Under the pieces are notes generated by a model. It had not been told where the DNA came from. It searched no databases and saw only the letters and a list, made by a program, of their open reading frames with translations. Of a DNA stretch of 64,000 nt, positions 35,486 through 43,966 are shown in pieces. Source of the DNA: CAYUVH01 sp964448135 (GTDB lineage Bacteria > Verrucomicrobiota > Verrucomicrobiia > Limisphaerales > UBA8199); contig CAYUVH010000022.1 in NCBI GenBank assembly GCA_964448135.1, positions 186,001 through 250,000 of the forward strand, written 5' to 3'. The translations under genes and the position numbers were made by a program. Every line of letters starts with the position of its first letter. Positions within the stretch are counted from its first letter, which is position 1.

Positions 35486-35520
35486 AAAGTCAAGACATCT
35501 TCGGTAAACCCCTTGACTTT
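35486..35520. terminator. Inverted repeat after the Bat locus
   Basis: AAAGTCAAG pairs exactly with CTTGACTTT across 17 bases. Its right arm overlaps a possible -35 box (TTGACT). It could end the Bat transcript or take part in control of the next gene. Confidence 0.4.
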
Positions 35521-35543
35521 CCCCGAAAAAAAAGTGATTTAAT
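35513..35543 (+). promoter_or_regulatory. Candidate promoter of the 35727 gene
   Basis: TTGACT, 19-base spacer, TTTAAT. The boxes are good but the spacer is longer than the optimal 17. Confidence 0.4.
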
Positions 35544-35556
35544 GTGAAGATAGCCA

Positions 35557-35570
35557 GTTAAACGTTTAAC
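35557..35570. promoter_or_regulatory. LacI/GalR-type operator palindrome
   Basis: GTTAAACGTTTAAC is a perfect 14-bp palindrome with a central CG, the form that LacI/GalR-family repressors bind (as in RbsR, ScrR and the CRE core AAACGTTT). It starts 13 bases after the candidate -10 box, a repressing position, about 157 bases before the 35727 start codon. No LacI-family gene is in the window. Confidence 0.5.
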
Positions 35571-35726
35571 TCATCGGGTCGTGTTCTGCTCGAAATCTAA
35601 CGTAGTCTTCTGCTTCGCGGGCTCCCAGCGGATAAGTCAGGACTTTGTTTTCCCGGCCTTTTCGCGGCACTTTGAGTCGTTTTCTCTGGCTTCCCCTCCT
35701 CCTACAACCCATCGCTCCCTGAGTTT

Positions 35727-37988
35727 ATGTTCAAACCCAGTACCTCTGCACTACTTGCTCTATCAACGTACCTGATCTGTTCTGCTTCGGCACAGACCCC
35801 GCACTTAAGTCCGCTCACAACCTTCGGCCCGAATGGCGACGGCACGATCCGTCCGGGGGATCTCAGCTATATCACCACCGGCGGCACCGAACGCGGCATC
35901 GCCTGGAATCCTGTTACAGGTCACGTCCTGGTTGCCAGCCGCAGCGATACCCAGGTGCATATCATTGACGGCGCCACTGGTGGCGACCTGGGAACGCTCG
36001 ATATGTCGGGCCTTATCACCGGCGGAAATTCATCATTCAAAATCAACATGATTGCCGTCGCTGATGACGGCGCCATCTATGTGTCGAACCTCTCGAACAA
36101 CGACTCTCCTCCAAAATATAACCTGTATCGTTGGGCTGATGAAAGCAGCCCGCAAACGGTGATCTGGAACGGATCGCTCAATGATGTCACCCACGGCACC
36201 ACCATCAACGTAGCCGGCTATCGACGCTACGGCGACACCATCACCATTCGGGGTGCCGGCACCAATACGCAAATCATGGCCGCCTCGCGCGGCACGAATG
36301 TCGTCGTGATTTATCCGACAGACGACACCATGCTGAACTGGCAGTCCTGCGCGCTGCATGCCACGAACGTGCCCGCCGGCGACATGGGCTATGGCATCGC
36401 CTTCGGCACCAACAATACCTTCTATGCGACCCAGGGCGCCCTGAGCGGCGGACCCCTGTATCGGCTCGGCTTTGACCTCGGCGACGGCATCAACGGCAGC
36501 ATCACTGTCCTCCAAACCTGGGTGCGCACCAATTTCCCTGGCACCGTCTCTGCCCTCGCCACCTCCACCGGCAGCAATCTGCTCGCCGGCGTCGACATGA
36601 TTCCCGGCGCCGACCTCGTGCGGCTCTACGACATTGCCAATGCGCCCACGCTGCCCACGTTTCTGGACCGCTCGGCTTTTGCCACCACCAACGACAACGC
36701 CACCATCGAGGGATCGCTCGTCTTCACGACGAACAATATCATTTACGCGCTCGATACCGACAACGGCATCAAGGCCTTGACGATTGTCCCGTCCACCGCT
36801 CCCGTGGCGCCTTCGGTTTTCTACCTCTCGGGCAGTGTCGTCTCCCAGGTGGGTTCGAATGCGACTTTCACAGCTTCAGCCGACGGCACGGCGCCCTTGA
36901 GCTATCAGTGGCAGCAGGGTGGAACCAATGTAGCGGGTGCGACGGAGAATTCCCTCACGCTCACGAGTCTCACGGTGAGCAATGCCGGGAGTTACACCCT
37001 GGTGGTCAGCAACGTGGCCGGCATGGCCACAAGTTCCGTGGTGGCACTGAGCATCAACCAAAACTCACCCGGCGTGCTGCAATTGTACGAGCCGTTCAAC
37101 TACACCGCGAATCAATTGCTCACGGTGGCCAATCCCAGCGTCACGCTCAACGGCAGCGGCAACGACACCTCGGTCACGGCCGGCAATCTCAGTTACACCG
37201 GACTCCAGGCGCCAGTCGGCAACAGTATCACCAACGGCGGCGCGGGAGCGGCGGTTCGCTTTCCGCTCAATCTCACCAACAGCACCGGGAATGTTTATTG
37301 GTCCTTCATCCTGCGCATGAACACCCTGGGCACTGCCTTTATCGCCACCAACGGCTTTATAGCCGCATTGTATTCCAGCACGGCAAACGACTACGGCCTC
37401 CGTCTGCTCCCCCGCACCAACACCACGGCCGGCAAGTTCGACCTGGGCATCTCCAAGGTTGCCGGTAACGGCGCCTGGACCACCAGCGGCTTCAGCGACG
37501 GCCAGACCTTTTTCCTGGTCGCTCGTTACTCCATCCTCGCCGGTGCCGGCAACGACTCGGTCGCCTTGTGGGTGAACCCGGATCCGTCCACCTTCGGCCT
37601 GGTGGATCCGCCCGCTCCCACCCTCACCGCCACCGGCGGCACGGACCTTACCGGCGGATTCGATACCTTCACCTTCCGGCAAAACACGGCGGCGAACACG
37701 CCCGCGAATTTGCAGTGGGACGAACTGCGCGTCGGCACCGGTTGGGACGTCGTCACCCCGCCCGCCCCGCCTGTGGCGCCTTCGCTGTCCGTTACCACGG
37801 TCAGCACCAACGCCATCCTCGCCTGGCCGACCAACGGCACGACGGGTTATGCGCTGCAAAGCATGGCCGGCCTCGACGACCCGAATGGCTGGGTGAACGT
37901 CGCGAACAGCGTGAGTACCAACGGCACCAATTACAACGTCACCGTCCCGGCGCGCGGCTCGATCAAACTTTTCCGTTTGATCAAGTAA
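35727..37988 (+). CDS. Secreted multidomain protein with Ig-like domain
   Basis: 753 residues with a signal peptide (LLALSTYLICSASAQT). Residues about 25-360 are a beta-propeller-like domain (GIAWNPVTGHVLVASR, VHIIDGATGGDLGTLDMSGL, IAVADDGAIYVSNLSNND), the type labelled DUF4623. An Ig-like domain follows at about 370-445 (VGSNATFTASADGTAPLSYQ, then WQQGGTNV, ENSLTLTSLTVSNAGSYTLV), then a jelly-roll-like region and a C-terminal WPTNGTTGYALQS motif domain used by many verrucomicrobial secreted proteins. It is probably an extracellular binding protein. No catalytic motif is seen. It is controlled by the operator at 35557 if the reading there is right. Confidence 0.78.
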   Translation: MFKPSTSALLALSTYLICSASAQTPHLSPLTTFGPNGDGTIRPGDLSYITTGGTERGIAWNPVTGHVLVASRSDTQVHIIDGATGGDLGTLDMSGLITGGNSSFKINMIAVADDGAIYVSNLSNNDSPPKYNLYRWADESSPQTVIWNGSLNDVTHGTTINVAGYRRYGDTITIRGAGTNTQIMAASRGTNVVVIYPTDDTMLNWQSCALHATNVPAGDMGYGIAFGTNNTFYATQGALSGGPLYRLGFDLGDGINGSITVLQTWVRTNFPGTVSALATSTGSNLLAGVDMIPGADLVRLYDIANAPTLPTFLDRSAFATTNDNATIEGSLVFTTNNIIYALDTDNGIKALTIVPSTAPVAPSVFYLSGSVVSQVGSNATFTASADGTAPLSYQWQQGGTNVAGATENSLTLTSLTVSNAGSYTLVVSNVAGMATSSVVALSINQNSPGVLQLYEPFNYTANQLLTVANPSVTLNGSGNDTSVTAGNLSYTGLQAPVGNSITNGGAGAAVRFPLNLTNSTGNVYWSFILRMNTLGTAFIATNGFIAALYSSTANDYGLRLLPRTNTTAGKFDLGISKVAGNGAWTTSGFSDGQTFFLVARYSILAGAGNDSVALWVNPDPSTFGLVDPPAPTLTATGGTDLTGGFDTFTFRQNTAANTPANLQWDELRVGTGWDVVTPPAPPVAPSLSVTTVSTNAILAWPTNGTTGYALQSMAGLDDPNGWVNVANSVSTNGTNYNVTVPARGSIKLFRLIK

Positions 37989-38008
37989 CCCGGCGTCTGA
38001 GTCTCAAC

Positions 38009-38049
38009 GAAGGGCGTGTGGCCAACCCCGCCGCACGCCCTTCACTTTT
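38009..38049 (+). terminator. Intrinsic terminator after the 35727 gene
   Basis: GAAGGGCGTG and CACGCCCTTC pair perfectly across a 15-base loop; ACTTTTGG follows. Confidence 0.6.
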
Positions 38050-38073
38050 GGTTGGTGCATCGAAGCGGGTTGG

Positions 38074-38100
38074 TTCCTAATCGTAATCTTAATCCTACTC
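38074..38100 (+). repeat. Hexamer array upstream of the GH2-like gene
   Basis: CCTAATCG, TAATCT, TAATCC, TACTCC in direct order, 14-35 bases before the GH2 start candidates. The reverse-complement word occurs at 266-292. Confidence 0.6.
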
Positions 38101-38134
38101 CCTGTTTCTCCTGATGGCCCTTACTGTGAAACTC

Positions 38135-41005
38135 ATGAAACGAAATATTCTCGTTCTTCTCACCCTCCTCGCGGTCACCCTCCCCGCCTCGGCCGCGCCG
38201 AAATTCGACCGCCTCGTTGCCATCTCCGGGACCAACAATGTCCGGGTGGAGGCCATCGTCAGCGGCGACACGGATTTGTCGAACCTCGAACTGCAGGGGG
38301 TCATCAAACACGCCCGGACCGGCGACACCCTCTGGCAGGGCTCGCTTGGCCGCGCCAACATTCCCAAAGGCACCTCCATCACGCTCACGAAAAACATCTC
38401 CGGCCTCCATCCCGAGCTTTGGAGCACGGTCTCGCCCACCCTCTACCGGCTGACGGTCACCGCGAAAGCCGCGGACCAGACGGCCGAATCCTCGGTGCGC
38501 TTCGGCTTCCGTTCGATGGAAATTCGCAACGGCCAGTTTTATTTCAACGGGCGACCCATCTTCCTTCGCGGGCTCGCGATCAACCCGCCGGGTCGCACTG
38601 TTCCCGACGCCGTCGGTGAATCGCGCGCGTTCGCCGAAGCCTACGTCCGCTGTCTGAAGGAACATAACCTCAACATCTTCCGCATCAGCGGTGACGAATC
38701 CCAAACCTGGTTCGACGTCTGCGACGAGCTCGGTATTCTGCTATACGCGGGGCGATACGGCGCACCTCCGGGCACGACCGCAGAGGGTAGCCGGCATCTC
38801 GCTCCTCAGGACTCCGCAAAAAGCATCGCGGAGTACCGCAAGCTATGGGCGGGCTTCGCTTCGCATCCCTCCATCATTATATATTTGCTGGCCAACGAAC
38901 TGCCGGTCAGCGGCCAGCGTGGCCGGGCCTTCAGCGAATTACTGACCGAGGCTTGCGCCGAATTGAAGAAATGGGACAGCACCCGCCCGTACATCGGCAA
39001 CGCCGGTTACGGCGAGGGCCGCGAAGGCGATGTCTGCGACGTGCACCGTTATTGGGGGTGGTACTACAATTCATTCCTCACCTACTACAACCTCCGCGAC
39101 AAACTCGTCTCCCGCCCGCTGTTCGGTGATCCGGAGAAAAACCAGCCGTTGACGTTCACCGAGTGCGTCGGCTCGTTCACCGGCTCCTCCGGCGAATTCA
39201 ACGTCATTCGCAGCAAGCAACTCGCGCCGCGCCTCGGTTGGATCGGCGCCGCCGAGGATCCCCGCGCGGCCGCGCTGAGCTACCAGTCGTTCATGGTCAA
39301 GCAGGCAACCGAGAGTTTCCGCCGCATGCGGCCGCTGACCCCGCGCCTTGCGGGCCTGATGCCTTTCACCATTCTCTTCTACAACTGGGAAGGCATCTCC
39401 TCGTTCGAGCAGATGAAGGGCAAGCCCGCCCTCGATCAAATTGGAATTTCCTACCAGCCGGTGCTCCTGAGCTGGGAAATGTGGACACCGCAGGTTTATG
39501 CGGGTTCCAAACTCCGTGCCATTGCTCACGTGATCAACGACGATGACGAAGGCCGCGATCTTTCCGGGGCCACGCTGAATTGCCAGATCGTTTCGCGCGA
39601 TGGCCGGCAAATTTCCCGCACCAACATCTTGCTGCCACGAATTCCATATTACGGCACGTGGAATCAGGCCATTACCTTTGACCTCCCCACCGAGGCCGCG
39701 ACCGGAGACTACTCGCTCTGCGGAAATGTCAGCTTGTCCGGCCGCGCGCCCTCCACCAACTGGACGGATCTTTTCGTCGCCGGCGTGGAATGGAAGACCG
39801 CCATGCCTGGTGCGAAAACTCCCTGGCTCTACGATCCCCAGGGCCAGACGGCCAACGCCCTCAAGCAGGCCGGGATCGCCTTTCGTCCGACCGACCTGGT
39901 CGCCGTGCCCTCGGTCGCTTCCTCGCTCATTATCGGCGAAGGAAGTTGGGACGCGAAACTGACTTCCAAATCCAGCGACCTCCGCCGCTTCGTGCAGAAT
40001 GGCGGCCGCGTGCTGGTGTTGCGCCCTCCGGCCGAGTTCGCCAACGCGAAGTTGCTGCCCGGAGAAATCTCGCTGCTGCGCGGTTCGGCGACTGACACTG
40101 CGTATCCTCCAAAGACCCGTCCCTTCGCCGAACAGATGAATGTGAATCTCGAACGCCCCGCGCATCCCGTCTTTCAAGGCCTGGGGCGCTCGCGTTTCTC
40201 GCTTTGGTCGGACTACTCCGGCTGGGACCAAACGAAGCCCGGTTTTCCGAAGGTCTATCCCGTCACCGCCGGCTTCAAATTGGAAAACTCCCACAGCCTG
40301 ACGAACACCGCGATCCTGGCGGATTACGACCGGGGCCTCGAAGGTATCGCGCTCGCGGAAATGTTCGACGGCTCCGGCTCGGTGGTGATGTGCGGCTTAG
40401 ATCTGGCGCCGCGCGCCGGTCTGGATCCGGTCGCCGACCGGCTCCTCAAAAATCTCGTTGGTTACCTCAATTCGCCGGACGGTCACGACGCTTTGCCTTT
40501 GATAGACCAGCCGATCCAGTGGGGTAATTTTCCAACGGAGCAGGGCGTCGCCTGCGGCTCGCTCAATGGTCTGCTCGTCAATTGCGAATGGGTTCCCTCG
40601 GCGGTGGATCCGCAGGCGAAACCCATGGCGCCCAACACCGGTTCGTGGAACATGGCGCCGGGTGATCAATTCATTCCCCATGGCCGCAATCCTTTCGGTC
40701 CCTACGGCTACTCAACCGCCTCGAGCCTGCGCGATCCGGACTCGGACACCCAAGCCGGCTCGGGCTTTTTCCGCGCGCGCATTCCTTCGGGCAAGCGCGT
40801 GCTGGTCACGAAGGTCAATAATCCCGGGAAATCGTCCGCCTCACTCAAGGTTCAGGTGAACGATTCGCCGTCGGAATCTGCCACGCCCGTCGCGCCCGGA
40901 CAAACCCTGGAGATCAAGACACCGATGCCAGCGGGAACAAGCAGCGTGTTCGTGACTTACTCAGGCGCCAGGACGCTGGTCCTGCTCGAAAGCAGGTTCG
41001 AATAG
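38135..41005 (+). CDS. Secreted GH2-like glycoside hydrolase
   Basis: 956 residues from ATG 38135 (ATG 38114 adds seven). A signal peptide (ILVLLTLLAVTLPASAAP) precedes a beta-sandwich, then the GH2 hallmark FGFRSMEIRNGQFYFNGRP with IFLRGLAINPP starting the TIM barrel. LLANELP supplies the acid/base glutamate after Asn and LTFTECVGSF the nucleophile candidate. Later beta domains follow (AGSKLRAIAHVINDDDEG). GH2 enzymes remove beta-linked galactose, mannose or glucuronate; the substrate cannot be named, and the sequence is divergent enough that some partners may be inactive. It faces the gene at 41136. Confidence 0.82.
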   Translation: MKRNILVLLTLLAVTLPASAAPKFDRLVAISGTNNVRVEAIVSGDTDLSNLELQGVIKHARTGDTLWQGSLGRANIPKGTSITLTKNISGLHPELWSTVSPTLYRLTVTAKAADQTAESSVRFGFRSMEIRNGQFYFNGRPIFLRGLAINPPGRTVPDAVGESRAFAEAYVRCLKEHNLNIFRISGDESQTWFDVCDELGILLYAGRYGAPPGTTAEGSRHLAPQDSAKSIAEYRKLWAGFASHPSIIIYLLANELPVSGQRGRAFSELLTEACAELKKWDSTRPYIGNAGYGEGREGDVCDVHRYWGWYYNSFLTYYNLRDKLVSRPLFGDPEKNQPLTFTECVGSFTGSSGEFNVIRSKQLAPRLGWIGAAEDPRAAALSYQSFMVKQATESFRRMRPLTPRLAGLMPFTILFYNWEGISSFEQMKGKPALDQIGISYQPVLLSWEMWTPQVYAGSKLRAIAHVINDDDEGRDLSGATLNCQIVSRDGRQISRTNILLPRIPYYGTWNQAITFDLPTEAATGDYSLCGNVSLSGRAPSTNWTDLFVAGVEWKTAMPGAKTPWLYDPQGQTANALKQAGIAFRPTDLVAVPSVASSLIIGEGSWDAKLTSKSSDLRRFVQNGGRVLVLRPPAEFANAKLLPGEISLLRGSATDTAYPPKTRPFAEQMNVNLERPAHPVFQGLGRSRFSLWSDYSGWDQTKPGFPKVYPVTAGFKLENSHSLTNTAILADYDRGLEGIALAEMFDGSGSVVMCGLDLAPRAGLDPVADRLLKNLVGYLNSPDGHDALPLIDQPIQWGNFPTEQGVACGSLNGLLVNCEWVPSAVDPQAKPMAPNTGSWNMAPGDQFIPHGRNPFGPYGYSTASSLRDPDSDTQAGSGFFRARIPSGKRVLVTKVNNPGKSSASLKVQVNDSPSESATPVAPGQTLEIKTPMPAGTSSVFVTYSGARTLVLLESRFE

Positions 41006-41029
41006 AGCCCGGCGAATTCCTACACCGTA

Positions 41030-41107
41030 GCAGCCGAGGTAACGAGGCTCCATTTGACCGGAAGCGTGATGGCGTTCGATTGGATGGAGCCTCGTTACGT
41101 CGGCTGC
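41030..41107. repeat. Long inverted repeat between convergent glycosidase-type genes
   Basis: Two 24-base arms (41030-41053 and 41084-41107) are complementary with a single mismatch, around a 30-base loop. The outer part reads GCAGCCGAGGTAACGAGG. It lies between the ends of two convergent genes, so it may end both transcripts. Its geometry matches 43456-43527. Confidence 0.75.
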
Positions 41108-41135
41108 CACGCTTGAGAATCCGTTCCTCGTTGCG

Positions 41136-43430
41136 TCACCGCGCGGACTTTACTTCGAAGCGCACCGCAATCTTTCCGCTCAGCGACGAAATATCCACGG
41201 TCCCCTTTTCGTCCACGCTCAAATTCTTCGCGCCCGCCTTGGCGCCGGTCACCTTCCAACTATCCGGCACACACGCTCGCAGCTTCACAACCTTCGCCGG
41301 GTTGCGCGAAGGTAACTCAAGTTCGGCAAGGACTTCACCCTGCGCGAGGTGTGATTTCAGGGTCAACGATACCGGGCCGAACGCCGTTGGCAGGCGTTTC
41401 GCGCTGATGGTCTTCCCATCTTCGAGCCAGGCCTTCGGCGTCGCAAAAGCCAGACGCAACGTCTCGGGAGTTCCGTCGTCGTCGAGGTCCCAGTCCTGCA
41501 CGAGAAGATAGCGTAACATCCAGAGCCAGTAGGCTTGCGCGGTGCTGACGGGCGGGAGATACATGCCGCGTCCAAATTCATCAAGCGGGCGGAGGCCCGT
41601 GCCTTCGGCGCCGATGAAAGTATCGCGCGTGAGACCCTGGGCGAGCTTGCCGTAGAAACTCACCAGCGCGCGGTCGGTGTCATCGAGCTCGAGCAGTTTG
41701 AGCGTGTAACGCAGGCCGTAGAGATCGTCCAGCGCGTCCACGTTGGCGAAGAGCCCGGAGTGCTGGTCGAAACGAATCATGCCCATGCACACGCCGCCGT
41801 GGTTCTGGAGATAATCGATGATGGACCGCTCGTCCGCGGAGCCGGGGCCAAGAAATCCCGAGCCGAGCATATACGGAGCCATGAGACACCAATAGCTGCC
41901 GAGCATGGTGGAGGTCAGCGTGTCCTGCGGCTTCTCCTCGCCGAACAGCGCCACCGGAATGAAAGCGGGCTGCGTATTGGTGTAAGTGCTCTGCCTGGCG
42001 GCGGCGAGTATGGCGCGGCGGTATTTGCTGGCGGCATTGAGCAGGCGGTCGGCAGCGATATGGTCGCCGGCGCTCGCGAGCACGGCGGCGTAATCCCGCA
42101 ATCCGCGCCAGCACGCGCCGTTCGCGTGCAGCGAATACACCGGGGTTTCGATATCGCCGCAGTAGCGTTCGCGCGGCAGGAGGCCGGAATCGGCTTCGAG
42201 CGCCTGGAGAATGAGCCGCGCTTCGTTCCCGCATTTGTCCCGGGTGGAATTGACGAAGGCCAGGTCGCGCGTGAGCCAGTAATAGTGCGCGACCGCTTGC
42301 AGCTTGAATCCGGCGTTGTGAAATTTAAGGCTGTCGCGCGTGTAATCCAGCAGGATGCGAATCTGCTTCGCTGCGTCCTGGGAATAGCCGTAGAGCAGAA
42401 AGGCGCGGGACACTTCACTGCACTCGGCTTGATAGAGCCGGTCGTAGGCGTTGCCGGCGCTGTAATTGGGCCGGTCGGAATCCACGAGCGCGAAATTATT
42501 CACGAGCAACGCGCGCCACGCCTGGTTGACCAGTGGCTCCGGCGTCTCGATGGGCGAGGCCTGGTCCACCAGCGATCGCCAGACCTTCCCCGTATTGTGG
42601 CGGGCGGCTCGATAACCCTGGGACAAAGGATTGGGGACGCTGCTCATGCCAGCTTCCAGCACGACGGGTTTGGTTGCGATGGCCAGCACAGCTTCCTCGC
42701 CGCTTTTCAAATTCGCGACCAGTTCATGCCGGCCTTGGTCCCATTCCCATCGTTTGTCGTGCCAGGCGATCCTCGCGCTGCCGCTGCGGGAAACGACTCC
42801 GTCGCGCGCGGTAAACGGACCGCCGGAATCGAAGGACGCCGACACTTTTCCCGATTGTCCTTTCGTGAGGCTGAACTTAACAAAGACCAGGCCGCAACCC
42901 CCGGGCACCCCGGAAACGGCGGCAAAGGATTCTTCTTCGTAAACGGTCGAATCGCTTTCGTAGGCCAGATTGACGATGGGCAGATAGCCTTCCGCCAGAT
43001 GCGGGCCATCCAGGCGGCGCAAATCGGCGCCGAAGGTTTCTCCCTTTTCGCCTACGCGAAAGCTCACCGGCACGCCCGCATTCTTCCACGTGTTCAGGCC
43101 GGCGAGTGCATTGATCGCGCTGCCATTGGAAATGAGGCGCGCTTTCACCGGCGCGTTGGGCGCGCTGAGGACAATGGGGTAAAAGCGGAAGCTCGCATTT
43201 ACGTAGCGCAGGGGAGGAAGGAGATTGGCGAAGAAGTCGTAATTCGGTCCGTTGGTTTGCCGCATCGCCGCCAGGCCCCAGATGTCTTGATGCGAGGCAA
43301 GGGCTTCATCGAGGGAAGGGGGCGCTGCTGCGGAAGCGGAGTGAAGGAGCGAGGCGCTTATCAAGCACGCTGAAAGTAGTTGGAGGCTTTGCGCAAATTT
43401 CGAAGCGCGGCCTGGCGAGGGGCGGAGCAT
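41136..43430 (-). CDS. Secreted six-hairpin glycosidase-like protein
   Basis: 764 residues from ATG 43430, chosen for its signal peptide (LQLLSACLISASLLHSASAA). An N-terminal beta-sandwich (to about residue 250, with FRFYPIVLSAPNAPVKARLI) precedes an (alpha/alpha)6-type barrel: RALLVNNFALVDSDRPNYSA, LLYGYSQDAAKQIRILLDYT, LPRERYCGDIETPVYSLHAN, then a C-terminal beta domain with a conserved QDWDLDDDGTPETLRLAFAT stretch. Acidic residues in the barrel are candidates for catalysis. I cannot name a GH family. It has a full-length paralogue at 53109. Confidence 0.8.
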   Translation of the reverse strand: MLRPSPGRASKFAQSLQLLSACLISASLLHSASAAAPPSLDEALASHQDIWGLAAMRQTNGPNYDFFANLLPPLRYVNASFRFYPIVLSAPNAPVKARLISNGSAINALAGLNTWKNAGVPVSFRVGEKGETFGADLRRLDGPHLAEGYLPIVNLAYESDSTVYEEESFAAVSGVPGGCGLVFVKFSLTKGQSGKVSASFDSGGPFTARDGVVSRSGSARIAWHDKRWEWDQGRHELVANLKSGEEAVLAIATKPVVLEAGMSSVPNPLSQGYRAARHNTGKVWRSLVDQASPIETPEPLVNQAWRALLVNNFALVDSDRPNYSAGNAYDRLYQAECSEVSRAFLLYGYSQDAAKQIRILLDYTRDSLKFHNAGFKLQAVAHYYWLTRDLAFVNSTRDKCGNEARLILQALEADSGLLPRERYCGDIETPVYSLHANGACWRGLRDYAAVLASAGDHIAADRLLNAASKYRRAILAAARQSTYTNTQPAFIPVALFGEEKPQDTLTSTMLGSYWCLMAPYMLGSGFLGPGSADERSIIDYLQNHGGVCMGMIRFDQHSGLFANVDALDDLYGLRYTLKLLELDDTDRALVSFYGKLAQGLTRDTFIGAEGTGLRPLDEFGRGMYLPPVSTAQAYWLWMLRYLLVQDWDLDDDGTPETLRLAFATPKAWLEDGKTISAKRLPTAFGPVSLTLKSHLAQGEVLAELELPSRNPAKVVKLRACVPDSWKVTGAKAGAKNLSVDEKGTVDISSLSGKIAVRFEVKSAR

Positions 43431-43455
43431 TGTGGCGAAGCGCGGAATCGCCGGC

Positions 43456-43527
43456 GGAGCGCCCGTCTCTGAACGGGCGTGTTCCTGCAGCCGTACGGGG
43501 ACGCGCCCGTTCAGAGACGGGCGCTCC
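43456..43527. repeat. Long perfect inverted repeat, two nested hairpins
   Basis: Two 24-base arms (43456-43479 and 43504-43527) are exactly complementary around a 24-base loop. Each arm contains its own hairpin (CGCCCGT and ACGGGCG around CTCTGA), so the element can extrude as a cruciform. It lies just upstream of the 43430 start, on the far side from the matching element at 41030. Confidence 0.85.
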
Positions 43528-43572
43528 TCGCGCTTGCCGCGGGAGAGTGGGTTGTTCATCGCGCTGTGGGTT

Positions 43573-43953
43573 CTATTCGCTATCGAGGAGGGCGACCGCC
43601 GTGGCGTAGTTTTGCGTATGGCTCATGCTGAGCAGCACCTTGCCCGCGCCGCGTTCCGCCAGGAGCTTTAGGCCGGCGCCGTGCAGGATCACGTGTGGCT
43701 CGCCGCTTTCTTTGCGCGCGATTTCCATGTCGTGCCAGCCGAGCTTGGAGCCAATGCCCGTGCCGAACGCCTTCGAAATGGCTTCCTTCGCCGAGAACCT
43801 CACCGCGATGTATGGGACGGGCTGCCGGTAGGCGAGGCAGTAGGCGATTTCGGCGGGCAGCAGCAGGCGCTTCAAAAACGCTTCGCCGAATTTCTCGTAG
43901 GAGTCCTTGATCCGGCTCACTTCGACGATATCAATGCCGACGCCCAGGATCAT
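43573..43953 (-). CDS. acpS: Holo-[acyl-carrier-protein] synthase
   Basis: 126 residues, normal. It moves 4'-phosphopantetheine from CoA to acyl carrier protein. Metal and catalytic residues are D8 in GVGIDIVEVSRI and E57 in RFSAKEAISKAFGTG; the C-terminal HTQNYATAVALL is typical. It follows pdxJ by 13 bases in the same direction; pdxJ-acpS is also the E. coli order. Confidence 0.95.
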   Translation of the reverse strand: MILGVGIDIVEVSRIKDSYEKFGEAFLKRLLLPAEIAYCLAYRQPVPYIAVRFSAKEAISKAFGTGIGSKLGWHDMEIARKESGEPHVILHGAGLKLLAERGAGKVLLSMSHTQNYATAVALLDSE

Positions 43954-43966
43954 GGTTCGTGGCGGC

